A DNA stretch of 64,000 nucleotides from Candidatus Woesearchaeota archaeon. GTDB taxonomy: Archaea > Nanobdellota > Nanobdellia > Woesearchaeales > ARS49. The notes under the pieces are model-generated. The model saw nothing but the letters and a program-made list of their open reading frames with translations, ran no database searches and was not told the DNA's origin. Shown in pieces: positions 1 through 9,339 of the stretch. Location of the stretch: assembly GCA_003599055.1 (NCBI GenBank), contig QZIM01000026.1, forward strand, positions 1 to 64,000, written 5' to 3'. Each line of letters starts with the position of its first letter. Position 1 is the first letter of the stretch. Both the position numbers and the translations under genes were made by a program.

Positions 1-362
1 TTCAGAATACTATAATAATTAATTTCTATATATTAAAGAAAGAAAAAGAAAGAAAACAACAAAAAACATACACATACATACAATAATCATCAATTACATA
101 CATAAACAAAACAGTACAAACTTTTATTGTAAGAGTCATACTTTAGTTTTATGTTATCCAACAAACAAATAAATCCTGTTCCATATGAAATCAAGGGGTC
201 AGAGAGCGTGTTCCAAGAGAAATAAAGGTTCAATTTCAGTGTGTGATTGTAATTCTTTAAAAAGATGGAAGAACAGGCAAAAAAAGCAAACCTTTATATA
301 TGGCTCGCCCCCACTGAGGAGTAACAAATCACCAGCACGTGTGTATATAGGGGGTATTGTCC

Positions 363-1142
363 ATGATTGTCCAAAAGGAATTTTTGTCAAGATTGAAAGA
401 CTTTGGACTCAACAGTTACGAGGCAAATTTGTGGACGGCGCTTCTTTCTCGTGGTGTCGCAACCGCAGGAGAGCTTTCTGACATTGCAAATGTTCCCCGT
501 TCAAGAAGTTATGACGTTTTGGAATCACTTGAGCGCAAGGGTTTTGTCATAATGAAGCTCGGAAAGCCGATTAAGTACATTGCGGTTCCTCCGTCTGAAG
601 TGCTTGAGCGTGTCAAAAAGTCAATTCACGAGGATGCAGACCGCCAGGTAAACCTTATTGATGGGCTCAAAAAAAGCGACCTTCTTGGAGAACTGTCAAG
701 CTTGTACACGCAGGGTATTCGTCTTGTTGAGCCGGTTGACTTGACTGGTGTTGTGAAGGGCCGTCAAAACTTGTACGGTCATCTCGCAGCAGCGATTAAG
801 AACGCGCAAAAGTCAGTGCTTATGATGACAAGTGAGCAGGGTTTGGAGCGAAAGTCAGCCGAGCTCAAGAGCGCGCTGCAAAAGGCAAAGGAAAAGGGTG
901 TGCAAATTCGGGTTATTTCAACGGCAAAGCAGGCACCAAAGTCACTGCAGGGTGTTGTTCAGTTAAAGCAGGCAGAGAGTGTTCCGGCAAGGTTTACCGT
1001 AATTGATGGCAAGCAGGTTATTGCGATGGTTCCTGATGATGCAACCGTTCATCCGAATTACGATTTTGGCATTTGGGTGAACGCGGATAATTTCGCAAAA
1101 GGCTTTGAGAACATCTTCAGGTTGCTCTGGGATAAGAACTGA
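363..1142 (+). CDS. TrmB-family transcriptional regulator
   Basis: N-terminal winged-helix (LWTALLSRGVATAGELSDIANVPRSRSYDVLESLERKGFV) and C-terminal TrmB-like domain; start chosen by analogy with the paralog at 18855. Confidence 0.85.
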   Translation: MIVQKEFLSRLKDFGLNSYEANLWTALLSRGVATAGELSDIANVPRSRSYDVLESLERKGFVIMKLGKPIKYIAVPPSEVLERVKKSIHEDADRQVNLIDGLKKSDLLGELSSLYTQGIRLVEPVDLTGVVKGRQNLYGHLAAAIKNAQKSVLMMTSEQGLERKSAELKSALQKAKEKGVQIRVISTAKQAPKSLQGVVQLKQAESVPARFTVIDGKQVIAMVPDDATVHPNYDFGIWVNADNFAKGFENIFRLLWDKN

Positions 1143-1198
1143 GCCCAAAACCTTTTTATACTGCGCTTTCCTTTTTATTCTCATTAAGAGGTGACGTT

Positions 1199-1372
1199 AT
1201 GGAAGAAGTCCTTGTTCGTATTGTTCTTGCGGTGATTGTGGGAGTGCTGTTCGGTATTGTTTACTGTATGCGCGTTCTCGTGCTGATGGAGCGCCGTGTT
1301 GCGCGCATTGAGGAGCATATTGACCGTGTTGTGCATAAGATTCTCCGTGAGGAGATGAAGCGCAAAAGATGA
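1199..1372 (+). CDS. small membrane protein (57 aa)
   Basis: ORF MEEVLVRIVLAVIVGVLFGIVYCMRVLVLMERRVARIEEHIDRVVHKILREEMKRKR preceded by a TATA-like tttttata and a gaggtg SD; one TM helix. Confidence 0.6.
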   Translation: MEEVLVRIVLAVIVGVLFGIVYCMRVLVLMERRVARIEEHIDRVVHKILREEMKRKR

Positions 1373-1890
1373 TTGCATCTCCTTTTTTTGTTGAGAATTT
1401 AAAGCGGCTTCCCGGGGTTGGGCAGTCGTTGGCTCCGCTAAAGGCAATTGCGTATCACTTGGCAAAAGTGCTGCCAAGGGGAGGAGTTGTGGGTGTTGTG
1501 TATCCAAAGGGGATAGCGGAAGAAATTCTGGCAGGCGTGGCAAAGGAGCGAAACTGCCGTATCCGGTGTTTTGGCGCCTCACAAAAATTGTGCCTGCAGC
1601 TGCAAAGGGAAGGAGTGTTGGAAGTGAGGGAGGACGTGCCAATTGACGTGTTTTTGACTGAGCCGGATGGGTTTGGCCCAAACGGGGCGTGGGTGAGGCC
1701 CAATGAGTCGGAATTGTTGGTTTCGCTTCCGGTTGTGGGTTTTGGGAGTGTTCTGCAATGGTCGCAGCAAACGCCAAAGTCGCACGATTTGGTTCCGCTC
1801 AAAGGGGTAGTATCTGAGAAGGGAGTGTATAATTCGACGGCGTTGCTTGATGAGGAAGTGCGTGCTACTTTGCCCTGGCTAGTGTCTTGA
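1369..1890 (+). CDS. hypothetical protein, possible eIF-2B-like Rossmann domain (truncated)
   Basis: GVVYPKGIAEEILAGVAKE and DVFLTEPDGFGPNGAWVRPNE weakly resemble the C-terminal half of IF-2B family proteins. Confidence 0.35.
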   Translation: MIASPFFVENLKRLPGVGQSLAPLKAIAYHLAKVLPRGGVVGVVYPKGIAEEILAGVAKERNCRIRCFGASQKLCLQLQREGVLEVREDVPIDVFLTEPDGFGPNGAWVRPNESELLVSLPVVGFGSVLQWSQQTPKSHDLVPLKGVVSEKGVYNSTALLDEEVRATLPWLVS

Positions 1891-2383
1891 GTTCTTTCTC
1901 AAGTGTCACGAGTTCTTTTTGGATTTCTTTTATTTTTGCCGCGTTATCCTCGACGTTAAGGAGCGAGCCGCATTCGGGGCATTTGAAGTGGAAGTCGTGG
2001 CTTTGTTCAAAGTCAAGGCGCATGCAGTTGTTTGCGCAGATGTAGAATTGGCCGTTTTTTTCTCGGGCAAGCCGTTCGGTGAGCTTTTCGAACTTGCGTT
2101 TTTTGATTTCTTTGATGAGGTCTTTGACGCGTTTTTGGTTGAACGTCCAGTAGTAGATGTACCATCCTTTTTTCTTGTCTTTTTTGCGGCTGAATGAGAC
2201 GAGTGAGTGGTCGTAGAGCCGGTAGAGCATATTGCGGGTGAGGTTGATTTCTTTTTTGAGTTGCGTGGCAAGCTTGAATTCTGAGACGTTGTTTTTTGTG
2301 CGGAGAATTTTGACGAGCGGCAGGACGTCGGGTCCTGCGGCTTCGGTCACGACTTCTTCGATGATTTTGCTCGTGATTTTCAT
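1865..2383 (-). CDS. tfe: transcription initiation factor E (TFE)
   Basis: Winged helix plus zinc ribbon (CANNCMRLDFEQSHDFHFKCPECGSLL). Confidence 0.9.
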   Translation of the reverse strand: MKITSKIIEEVVTEAAGPDVLPLVKILRTKNNVSEFKLATQLKKEINLTRNMLYRLYDHSLVSFSRKKDKKKGWYIYYWTFNQKRVKDLIKEIKKRKFEKLTERLAREKNGQFYICANNCMRLDFEQSHDFHFKCPECGSLLNVEDNAAKIKEIQKELVTLEKELKTLARAK

Positions 2384-2412
2384 TTTGCAGGTCGTTTTCG
2401 GCTGCCCTTTTC

Positions 2413-2805
2413 TTATAAACCTTTCGTCAATTCTTCAAAGGTTATCCCGCGCAGTTCGGCAAGTTCCTGGTTGATGCCAACGGACGCGGTTTTCAGGTCT
2501 AAATCATCAGGGTTCAAAAATCGCCAGGGCTTGCGGTCAAAGCGTACGGCGATGATTGGCCTGGCGCCTGCCCGTTGTGCATAAGCAACCAGTTCTTCTA
2601 CCTCTCGCTTCTCAAGATATTGGTTGTTTCCCGCGGTTGCTTTGCACTCAATTGCTAAATTAATGCCGTCTTTGTTGGCGATAATGTCAGGGCTTGGGTA
2701 TTTCATGCTGCCCGAGCCGGCAACCCTGCACGCAGTCCACGTTCCCGTGTTCCAGAACAGGTGAATCAACTGCCGCTCCGCATTCGCTCCTTTTGGGTTG
2801 CCCAT
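2413..2805 (-). CDS. hjc: Holliday junction resolvase Hjc
   Basis: KGANAERQLIHLFW, PSPDIIA and AIECKAT: archaeal resolvase fold motifs. Confidence 0.88.
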   Translation of the reverse strand: MGNPKGANAERQLIHLFWNTGTWTACRVAGSGSMKYPSPDIIANKDGINLAIECKATAGNNQYLEKREVEELVAYAQRAGARPIIAVRFDRKPWRFLNPDDLDLKTASVGINQELAELRGITFEELTKGL

Positions 2806-2889
2806 TTTATTTCCTTTTTTTCAAAGGCAGGTCTTTTTCGTGCTTCTTTTTGGTATCGCCCGTCTTTTTACCCGTTAAGTATCCAAATC

Positions 2890-2897
2890 TTTAAATA
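2890..2897 (+). promoter_or_regulatory. TATA box upstream of histone gene
   Basis: TTTAAATA about 38 nt before the histone start. Confidence 0.5.
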
Positions 2898-2927
2898 CTA
2901 TCGGCCGTTCCTGTCCAGTGGGGTGTT

Positions 2928-3146
2928 ATGATGGTGAATTCAAAACGGTTAATTCCGCTCGCGGCAATGGAGCAGTTAATGAAGCAGGCGGGTGCTGAGC
3001 GCGTCTCGGATGATGCGAAGGCAGCGCTCAAGGAAGTTTTGGAAGTGTATGGAAAGTCAATTGCCCAGCAGGCGTACCAGTTTGCGCTGCACGCGGGGCG
3101 AAAGACGCTCAAGGCAGAAGATATCAAGCTTGCAACAAGAAAGTAG
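2928..3146 (+). CDS. archaeal histone
   Basis: 72 aa histone fold: LIPLAAMEQLMKQAGAERVSDDAKAALKEVLEVYGKSIAQQAYQFALHAGRKTLKAEDIKLA. Confidence 0.95.
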   Translation: MMVNSKRLIPLAAMEQLMKQAGAERVSDDAKAALKEVLEVYGKSIAQQAYQFALHAGRKTLKAEDIKLATRK

Positions 3147-3162
3147 GGGTGGGTTGTGATGG

Positions 3163-3687
3163 ATGAGTACGGAAGAAGAGCTCAATAGGTATCTGGCCGT
3201 TGGCGAACAGGTTTCTGACTATGCTGACCGGTATATGACGCGGTTCGGTGTTTCAGCAATCGAGCTTGCAAGAGAGGTGGGCCCGCGAATTAAGGTTGAT
3301 GCGGAAACAACATCGCGATATATCAGTATGTTGAGAAGGGGGAATCCCCGTTATTTTGTGGCGAACGGTAATCAGCCTGACCGTGATGCTCCGCGTCTTT
3401 GGCGGCTTGGTGTTTTGCTGCAGGTGCTCGGGACAGAGGAATCTGAAGGTATTGTTCAGCTTTTGCGAAAGGAGTACGGTCCGTTGTTTGCGTATCCTCC
3501 CGGAGAGATGCCGGTTGAGGTAGCGCCAAAAAAGAAGGGGCGTCCGGGCGCACTTGAGCGGATAGTGCGTAAATTGATGCCAAAGGACCGTGAGCTGGTT
3601 GAGCGTGCAGGGCGGGTAATCACTGATGAGGAGGATTTGTTGCGCATTGCAGGGGCGTTGATGCAAGCGTATGGGTCTAAAGAGTAA
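3163..3687 (+). CDS. hypothetical protein
   Basis: Intact 174-aa ORF directly after histone; no family recognised. Confidence 0.65.
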   Translation: MSTEEELNRYLAVGEQVSDYADRYMTRFGVSAIELAREVGPRIKVDAETTSRYISMLRRGNPRYFVANGNQPDRDAPRLWRLGVLLQVLGTEESEGIVQLLRKEYGPLFAYPPGEMPVEVAPKKKGRPGALERIVRKLMPKDRELVERAGRVITDEEDLLRIAGALMQAYGSKE

Positions 3688-4567
3688 TGCGCATAAAGTC
3701 GTGTGCTGATATCACGTTGTCGAACGCCGTTTGCGCGTCTTTTTCAAGCTCAATGGTGTTTTTGTAACGTGCTGAAAAATGAGTTAATATCAGTTTCTTG
3801 ACGCCTGCTTGTGATGCGATTTGTGCGGCTTCAAGTGCGGTGAGGTGCCCGTGTTCTTTTGCCTTGTCTGCAAGTTCTGAGGTGTACGTGCTGTCAATGA
3901 CAAGGATGTCTGAATTTGCCGCCAAGGTGGTGCAGTTTTTGTTTGGGATGGTGTCGGTGATGAATGTGAGTTTGCGCCCTTTTATCGTGCGGGTAACGTC
4001 GTCTGCGTGGACTTTTTTGCCTTTCCACTCAACGGTTTCTCCGCGCTGGAGTTCGCCAAGGAGGGGGCCGTCCGGTATGCCGAGTTTTTTCACGGTTTCA
4101 ACGTTGATTCTTCTTCGGTCTTTCTCAACAAAGCTGTACCCGACGCACGGGACGGGGTGTTTCATCGGCATCGATTCCAGGAGATAGTATTCGTTTTCGT
4201 AGAATTTTCCTTCGTCAACTTCGGTGATGGTGATGTTGAACTTGTGCTCGAATTCTATTCCGCCAAAGAGTTGTTGGAATGCTTTTTTGCTGCCGCGCGG
4301 CCCGAAAATTTCGACTTTTCGGTTCAGTTCAAGTGATGCGATGGTGAGCAAAAGCCCGGGAAGCCCAAGGATGTGGTCTCCGTGCCAGTGTGATATGAGA
4401 ATCTTGTGTACTTTTGCCAAGGAGATGCCGCAAATGCGCATTTGCCTTTGGGTTCCTTCTGCGCAGTCAAAGAGAATGCCTTCTCCTTTGAACTCGAGGT
4501 ACATTGCGCTTGGGTTGCGCTCCTTTGTGGGCATCATGCAGCTGGTGCCCAAAAACGTGAGTTGCAT
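3677..4567 (-). CDS. rnz: ribonuclease Z (tRNase Z)
   Basis: MQLTFLGTSCMMPTKERNPSA, SHWHGDHILGLPGLL and LTHFSARY. Confidence 0.95.
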   Translation of the reverse strand: MQLTFLGTSCMMPTKERNPSAMYLEFKGEGILFDCAEGTQRQMRICGISLAKVHKILISHWHGDHILGLPGLLLTIASLELNRKVEIFGPRGSKKAFQQLFGGIEFEHKFNITITEVDEGKFYENEYYLLESMPMKHPVPCVGYSFVEKDRRRINVETVKKLGIPDGPLLGELQRGETVEWKGKKVHADDVTRTIKGRKLTFITDTIPNKNCTTLAANSDILVIDSTYTSELADKAKEHGHLTALEAAQIASQAGVKKLILTHFSARYKNTIELEKDAQTAFDNVISAHDFMRITL

Positions 4568-4644
4568 AGGGGATATTCGCCGTCGTGGCATATTTAAAGC
4601 TATCTCAGGAAACGTTTTTAAACCGCGCTCGTGTTATCACCGCA

Positions 4645-5172
4645 ATGGAACTCATAAAGTCTCTGCTTATCAAGGATGTTGTCTGCACAGAGAACAGTCA
4701 GGCAGCGCGGGAGTTGTTTGAAAAAACGCAGTACGGAAGTCAGCTCGCCGACGGCAGGGTTCAGCTCGCGCTTCTTGAGGCGGTTTACCTCGTAGAAAAG
4801 CGCCGTCTTGTCGTTCTTGATGGCAGGGGTTCACCTGTCGACTTGGCAAAGTTGATGAAAAAGGCGTCGCGTGTTGAGCACGATTTTTGGGCACGGTACG
4901 CGGTGTTTCGTGACTTTCGCAATCGTGGCTACATTATCAAGACCGCGCTGAAATTCGGGGCGGATTTTAGGATTTACGAGCGTGGTGTGAAGCCGGGTGA
5001 GAAGCACGCAAAATGGGTGGTTTTTCCCGCAAGAGAGTCGCAAAAGCTGACCTGGCAGGATTTTGCGGCAAAGAATCGCGTTGCGCACAGCACGAAAAAG
5101 CGTCTTCTGCTCGCAATTGTTGATGATGAGGGTGACGTTTCGTATTGGGAATCGCGGTGGCTTCGGCCGTAG
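4645..5172 (+). CDS. endA: tRNA-splicing endonuclease
   Basis: YAVFRDFRNRGYIIKTALKFGADFRIYERGVKPGEKHAKWVV. Confidence 0.92.
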   Translation: MELIKSLLIKDVVCTENSQAARELFEKTQYGSQLADGRVQLALLEAVYLVEKRRLVVLDGRGSPVDLAKLMKKASRVEHDFWARYAVFRDFRNRGYIIKTALKFGADFRIYERGVKPGEKHAKWVVFPARESQKLTWQDFAAKNRVAHSTKKRLLLAIVDDEGDVSYWESRWLRP

Positions 5173-5202
5173 TCAGGCTTTCTGCTGCCGTTCGCGAACA
5201 AA

Positions 5203-5244
5203 TTACCAACCACGAACAACCAACTGCCAACTACGAACTGCAAA
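5203..5244 (+). repeat. degenerate heptanucleotide tandem repeat, locus 1 (6 units)
   Basis: ttaccaa ccacgaa caaccaa ctgccaa ctacgaa ctgcaaa. Confidence 0.8.
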
Positions 5245-5277
5245 CTCTTTTATAGCCGTTCCCGCTTTTTTTTCGTG

Positions 5278-6261
5278 ATGGATTATCGTGACAGGATTCT
5301 TGAGATTGTGAAGCAATCACCGGTTGTCCCAACGCAGGTGGCAAAGCGGCTCGAAACCAACAGCATTATGGCGGGCGCGATGTTATCTGAGATGTGTGAC
5401 CGAAAAATTCTCAAAACGTCCGCAATAAAAGTGGGCGGCTCTCCGCTCTACTACGTTCCGGGAACTGAGCATATGCTTTTGAATTTTACGCAAAGCTTAA
5501 ACGAAAAGGACCGCAGGGTGCTTGAGCGGTTAAAGGAGGCAGGGGTGCTGCGTGAGTCTGCAGAGGACCCTCTGACGCGGGTTTCTCTTCAGTCGCTGAA
5601 GGATTTTGCGGTTCCGCTGGTTGTCCGGCACGAGGGTGGTGAGGAGCGTTTTTTCAAGTTTTTCTTGTTGCAGGATTCCGAGGCAGAGCCGCTTATTCGC
5701 CAAATGGTTGAGCCGCCAAAAGAAGTGCTGGTGGATGCGGCCGGAAGTCAGGAGGCAGTAGCTCCTAATCCTCCGAAGGTGGAAGTTGCTGTTCCGAAAG
5801 TGGAACCTCCGAAGGCTGAAGTGCAAACAGAGCAGGTTGTTGAAAAGAAAGTCGGGCGGCCGGCGGGTGAGCTGCAAAAAGTAGAAGAGGTCCGGAACGT
5901 CCCTGCAGGGGAGGTTCAATCCGCACTGCAGTCGGCAGACCTCTCTGTTCTCATAGGGGATTTTGGCGAGAGTGTGAAGGCGTTGTTTGGCCGGCATAAG
6001 GTGGTTGCGCGTGAACTCACAATTGTAAAGAAAAAGACTGAATACGATGCAGTGGTTGACGTGCCGTCCGCGTTTGGTGCACTTCCGTACTTTGTGAAGG
6101 TGCGCTCAAAGAAGAGGATTTCTGATGCGGATATTAGCGCTGCGTTCGTGCAGGGTCAGCTTCGTAAGCTTCCGGTGCTGTTTGTAACTGATGGTGAATT
6201 ATCCAGGCAGGCAAAGGCAGTGCTTGAGCAGTTAAAGGCGGTCACGGTGTACAAGGTGTGA
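5278..6261 (+). CDS. hypothetical protein with N-terminal winged helix
   Basis: MDYRDRILEIVKQSPVVPTQVAKRLETNSIMAGAMLSEMCDRKILKTSAIKVGGSPLYYV. Confidence 0.7.
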   Translation: MDYRDRILEIVKQSPVVPTQVAKRLETNSIMAGAMLSEMCDRKILKTSAIKVGGSPLYYVPGTEHMLLNFTQSLNEKDRRVLERLKEAGVLRESAEDPLTRVSLQSLKDFAVPLVVRHEGGEERFFKFFLLQDSEAEPLIRQMVEPPKEVLVDAAGSQEAVAPNPPKVEVAVPKVEPPKAEVQTEQVVEKKVGRPAGELQKVEEVRNVPAGEVQSALQSADLSVLIGDFGESVKALFGRHKVVARELTIVKKKTEYDAVVDVPSAFGALPYFVKVRSKKRISDADISAAFVQGQLRKLPVLFVTDGELSRQAKAVLEQLKAVTVYKV

Positions 6262-6262
6262 T

Positions 6263-7276
6263 ATGGGTGTTAATCTGCGTGAGTTGCTCCTAAGAAAGCC
6301 GGTCACGATGGAAGACCTGGCGGGCAAGGTATTGGTAGTTGACGGGAATAATATGCTCTACCAGTTTCTGGCAACGATTCGCCAGCGGGATGGTGCGCTC
6401 TTTACGGACGCACAAGGCAGGGTCACGAGTCACTTAATCGGTTTGTTTTCGCGTGTGACAAAGATGATGCAAGGAGGGTTAAAGCTCGCATTTGTGTTTG
6501 ACGGGGAGGTGCCAAAGCTCAAGCATCAGGAGCTGCAGCGAAGGCGTGAGGTGAAAATGGAGGCAGAGCGCAGATATCAGGAAGCGCTCGAGTCTGAGGA
6601 TGCGCAAGGGATGCAAAAGTTTGCCGCAAGGACGTCGCGGCTGACAAGGGAAATGATTGCCGAGGCGCGTGAGCTGCTTGAGGCATTAGGTATTCCGGTG
6701 ATTCAGGCGCCAAGTGAGGGTGAGGCGCAGGCGGCGTTTTTTGTGCGTTCGGGTCAGGCGTGGGCAGCGGTATCGCAGGATTATGATAGTTTGTTGTTCG
6801 GGACGCCGCGCTTAATTCAGAATCTTTCGCTTGAGGGGAGAAGGAAGGTTCCGGGAAAGCTCGCGTTCACAAAAGTCGAGCCGCTCATAATTGACTTGGA
6901 GGAAAATCTTGCTGCGCTCGGGATTTCGCAGGAGAAGCTTATCTGGCTTGGTATTTTGGTTGGAACTGATTTTGCGCCGCAGGGTGTGCGCGGGATTGGG
7001 CCAAAAAAAGGTCTTGCGCTGGTCAAAAAGCACGATACTGCGGAGTCTCTTTTTGGAGAGGTGCAGCTAAGCGATGATGTGGATTGGAGGGAGGTGTTGC
7101 GGGTATTCAAGGAGATGCCGGTTGATGAAAAGGTGGTTCTTTCCTGGAGGCGAATCGACCGTGCACGTATTGAAACGTTCCTGGTTGCGGAACGCGCATT
7201 CGGGGTTGAGCGCGTGCAAAAGGTGCTGGATGGGCTTGCGCCGGCGCGGCAGCAGAAAAGTTTGGGTGATTTTTGA
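6263..7276 (+). CDS. fen: flap endonuclease FEN1
   Basis: VLVVDGNNMLYQFLATIRQRDG, FVFDGEVPKLKHQELQRRRE and a PIP-like C-terminus QQKSLGDF. Confidence 0.95.
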   Translation: MGVNLRELLLRKPVTMEDLAGKVLVVDGNNMLYQFLATIRQRDGALFTDAQGRVTSHLIGLFSRVTKMMQGGLKLAFVFDGEVPKLKHQELQRRREVKMEAERRYQEALESEDAQGMQKFAARTSRLTREMIAEARELLEALGIPVIQAPSEGEAQAAFFVRSGQAWAAVSQDYDSLLFGTPRLIQNLSLEGRRKVPGKLAFTKVEPLIIDLEENLAALGISQEKLIWLGILVGTDFAPQGVRGIGPKKGLALVKKHDTAESLFGEVQLSDDVDWREVLRVFKEMPVDEKVVLSWRRIDRARIETFLVAERAFGVERVQKVLDGLAPARQQKSLGDF

Positions 7277-8094
7277 TGGTGCAGTATCGTGAGCTGCTCA
7301 GGGGCAAGTTGTCAGATTCAGAGTTTTCTCTTTTGCCGCGCAGTTTTGACGTGATTGGGGATATTGCAATAATTGAGCTGCCAAAAGAGCTGCAAAGGCG
7401 CGCAAAAAAAGTGGGTGCGGCAATTCTTGGGACGTTGCCGAATGTGAAGGTGGTCGCAATGGAAGTGGGAGGGCATACGGGGAAGTTTCGTCGGCAAAAG
7501 CTGAAGGTCATTGCGGGCGAGAAGCGTCTTGAGACCGTCCACAAAGAGTCTGGGACGGTCCTGGGACTGAACGTGGAAAAATGTTATTTCAGTCCGCGTT
7601 TGGGAAGCGAACGGCTGCGCATTGCATCACACGTGCGGCCAAATGAGCGCGTGCTGGTTGTCGGAAGCGGTGTTGGCCCGTACCCGCTGGTTATCGCGCG
7701 CCACAGCAGGGCTTCTCAGGTCGTTGGTGTTGAAATCAATCCTGTTGCGCACAAGTTTGCAGTGGAAAACGTGGCAAGGAATAAGCTGCAGGGGCGTGTT
7801 TTGTGCGTGAAGGGCGATGCTGCAAAACTGCCCGCAGATGAGTTTGACCGAATCATTATTGCAATTCCGCACGAGGGTGTCGCGTTAGTTCCAAAACTTC
7901 TGCATCTGCTGAAAAAAGGCGGTTTCTTGCACGTTTTGGACTTTGCGGAGGAGTCAGATATGGGCGTTCCTGCAAGAACGCTTGTTGAGCGGTGCAGGGA
8001 AAGCGGGCGCAGGTGCAAAGTTGTTCAGACGGTAAAGGCAGGTCAGCCGGGCGTGCGAAGGTATCGCGTGTGTGTTGATGCGAAGGTCAATTAG
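7276..8094 (+). CDS. trm5: tRNA (guanine37-N1)-methyltransferase, Trm5 family
   Basis: LNVEKCYFSPRLGSERLRIASHVRPNERVLVVGSGVGPYPLVIARHSRASQVVGVEINPVA. Confidence 0.88.
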   Translation: MVQYRELLRGKLSDSEFSLLPRSFDVIGDIAIIELPKELQRRAKKVGAAILGTLPNVKVVAMEVGGHTGKFRRQKLKVIAGEKRLETVHKESGTVLGLNVEKCYFSPRLGSERLRIASHVRPNERVLVVGSGVGPYPLVIARHSRASQVVGVEINPVAHKFAVENVARNKLQGRVLCVKGDAAKLPADEFDRIIIAIPHEGVALVPKLLHLLKKGGFLHVLDFAEESDMGVPARTLVERCRESGRRCKVVQTVKAGQPGVRRYRVCVDAKVN

Positions 8095-9227
8095 CCGAAC
8101 ATTCTCAAATAATCGCTGCCTTCGGTTTTGACTTCTTCGCTGACTTTGTTGATGCCTAAGAAGAGGTCTTCTTCGGTAATCTTCGTTCTGTTCTCGCGGA
8201 TTGCGAAGTAGCCGGCTTCGGTTGCAACAGCCTTGATTTCCGCTCCGCTGAATCCTTCCATTGCCTTGATGATTTTGTCAGGGTTGAATTTTGCAAGGGT
8301 CATATTGCGTGTGTGAATTTTGAATATTTCCCTGCGTGCTTCTTCGTTGGGTAAATCAACGTGAATCAGCCGGTCAAGTCTTCCGGGTCTTGTTATTGCC
8401 GGGTCAAGGATGTCTTTTCTGTTGGTGCAGCCGATGATTTTGACGTTGTCAAGCGGGTTGAAGCCGTCGATTTCTGCAAGGAGCTGCATAAAGGTGCGCT
8501 GCACTTCCCGTTCGCCCGAAGTGCCGACATCAATGCGAACCGCGGCGATTGCGTCAACTTCGTCGATAAAGATGATGGATGGTGCGCGTTCGCGGGCGAT
8601 TTGGAATATTTCTTTGACGAGTTTCGCGCCTTCGCCGATGAATTTTTGCACGAGCTCGCTTCCGACAACTTCAATGAAGGTGCTTTTCGTGCTTGCTGCA
8701 ACTGCTTTTGCAAGGAGTGTTTTTCCGGTGCCGGGAGGTCCGTAGAGCAAAATTCCTTTTGGCGGCTCGATGCCGACTTTCTTGAACAATTCGGGTTTCA
8801 AGAGGGGCAGTTCAATGACTTCTTTGATTTCCTGTTCTTGCAGTTTGAGCCCGCCGACGTGTTGCCAGCTAAGGGTTGGCTTTTCAATGATGACGAACTT
8901 GTCTGCGTCGAACTTGCGCAGTTGGCTGATTTTGCGGATGACGGTCAGGTTTTTTTGTTCTGCAAGGACGTTGTCGCCGGGGAGAAGCCCGGTAAGGCCG
9001 CTCACGACGTCAACCAGGAATTCGTTTCCGTTTGGGAGGCGGATGAGCGCTTTGTCTTCCATGACTTCGCGCACTTCGCAAAGGATGAGGGGGGTTCTTT
9101 TGAATTTTTCCAGTTCGCGCTCAAGGTTGGTGACTGATTCGCGAAGGAATTTGTTTTCTTCTTCAACGCCGCCGTAGGTGGTTTGGTAGCCGAAACTGAT
9201 TCCTTTGTCGGTCTTTTCGTTGCTCAT
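8091..9227 (-). CDS. pan: proteasome-activating nucleotidase (PAN)
   Basis: N-terminal coiled coil, OB domain, AAA motifs GPPGTGKTLLAKAVAA, IIFIDEVDAI, SRH TRPGRLDR. Confidence 0.93.
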   Translation of the reverse strand: MSNEKTDKGISFGYQTTYGGVEEENKFLRESVTNLERELEKFKRTPLILCEVREVMEDKALIRLPNGNEFLVDVVSGLTGLLPGDNVLAEQKNLTVIRKISQLRKFDADKFVIIEKPTLSWQHVGGLKLQEQEIKEVIELPLLKPELFKKVGIEPPKGILLYGPPGTGKTLLAKAVAASTKSTFIEVVGSELVQKFIGEGAKLVKEIFQIARERAPSIIFIDEVDAIAAVRIDVGTSGEREVQRTFMQLLAEIDGFNPLDNVKIIGCTNRKDILDPAITRPGRLDRLIHVDLPNEEARREIFKIHTRNMTLAKFNPDKIIKAMEGFSGAEIKAVATEAGYFAIRENRTKITEEDLFLGINKVSEEVKTEGSDYLRMFG

Positions 9228-9339
9228 GGTTGCGGACTTGCCCTCGCGCTCTATTTAAAACTATCGTCGTCGTTGGAGGATGGCTTCACTGGTCACGCGC
9301 GCAAAACCTATTTAAATGACGGTGTGTGCCAAAAGTGCA

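Noticed and set aside
8361-9137. 258-aa plus-strand ORF opposite PAN
   Set aside because: Phe/Asp-rich complement of a strongly supported AAA ATPase gene.
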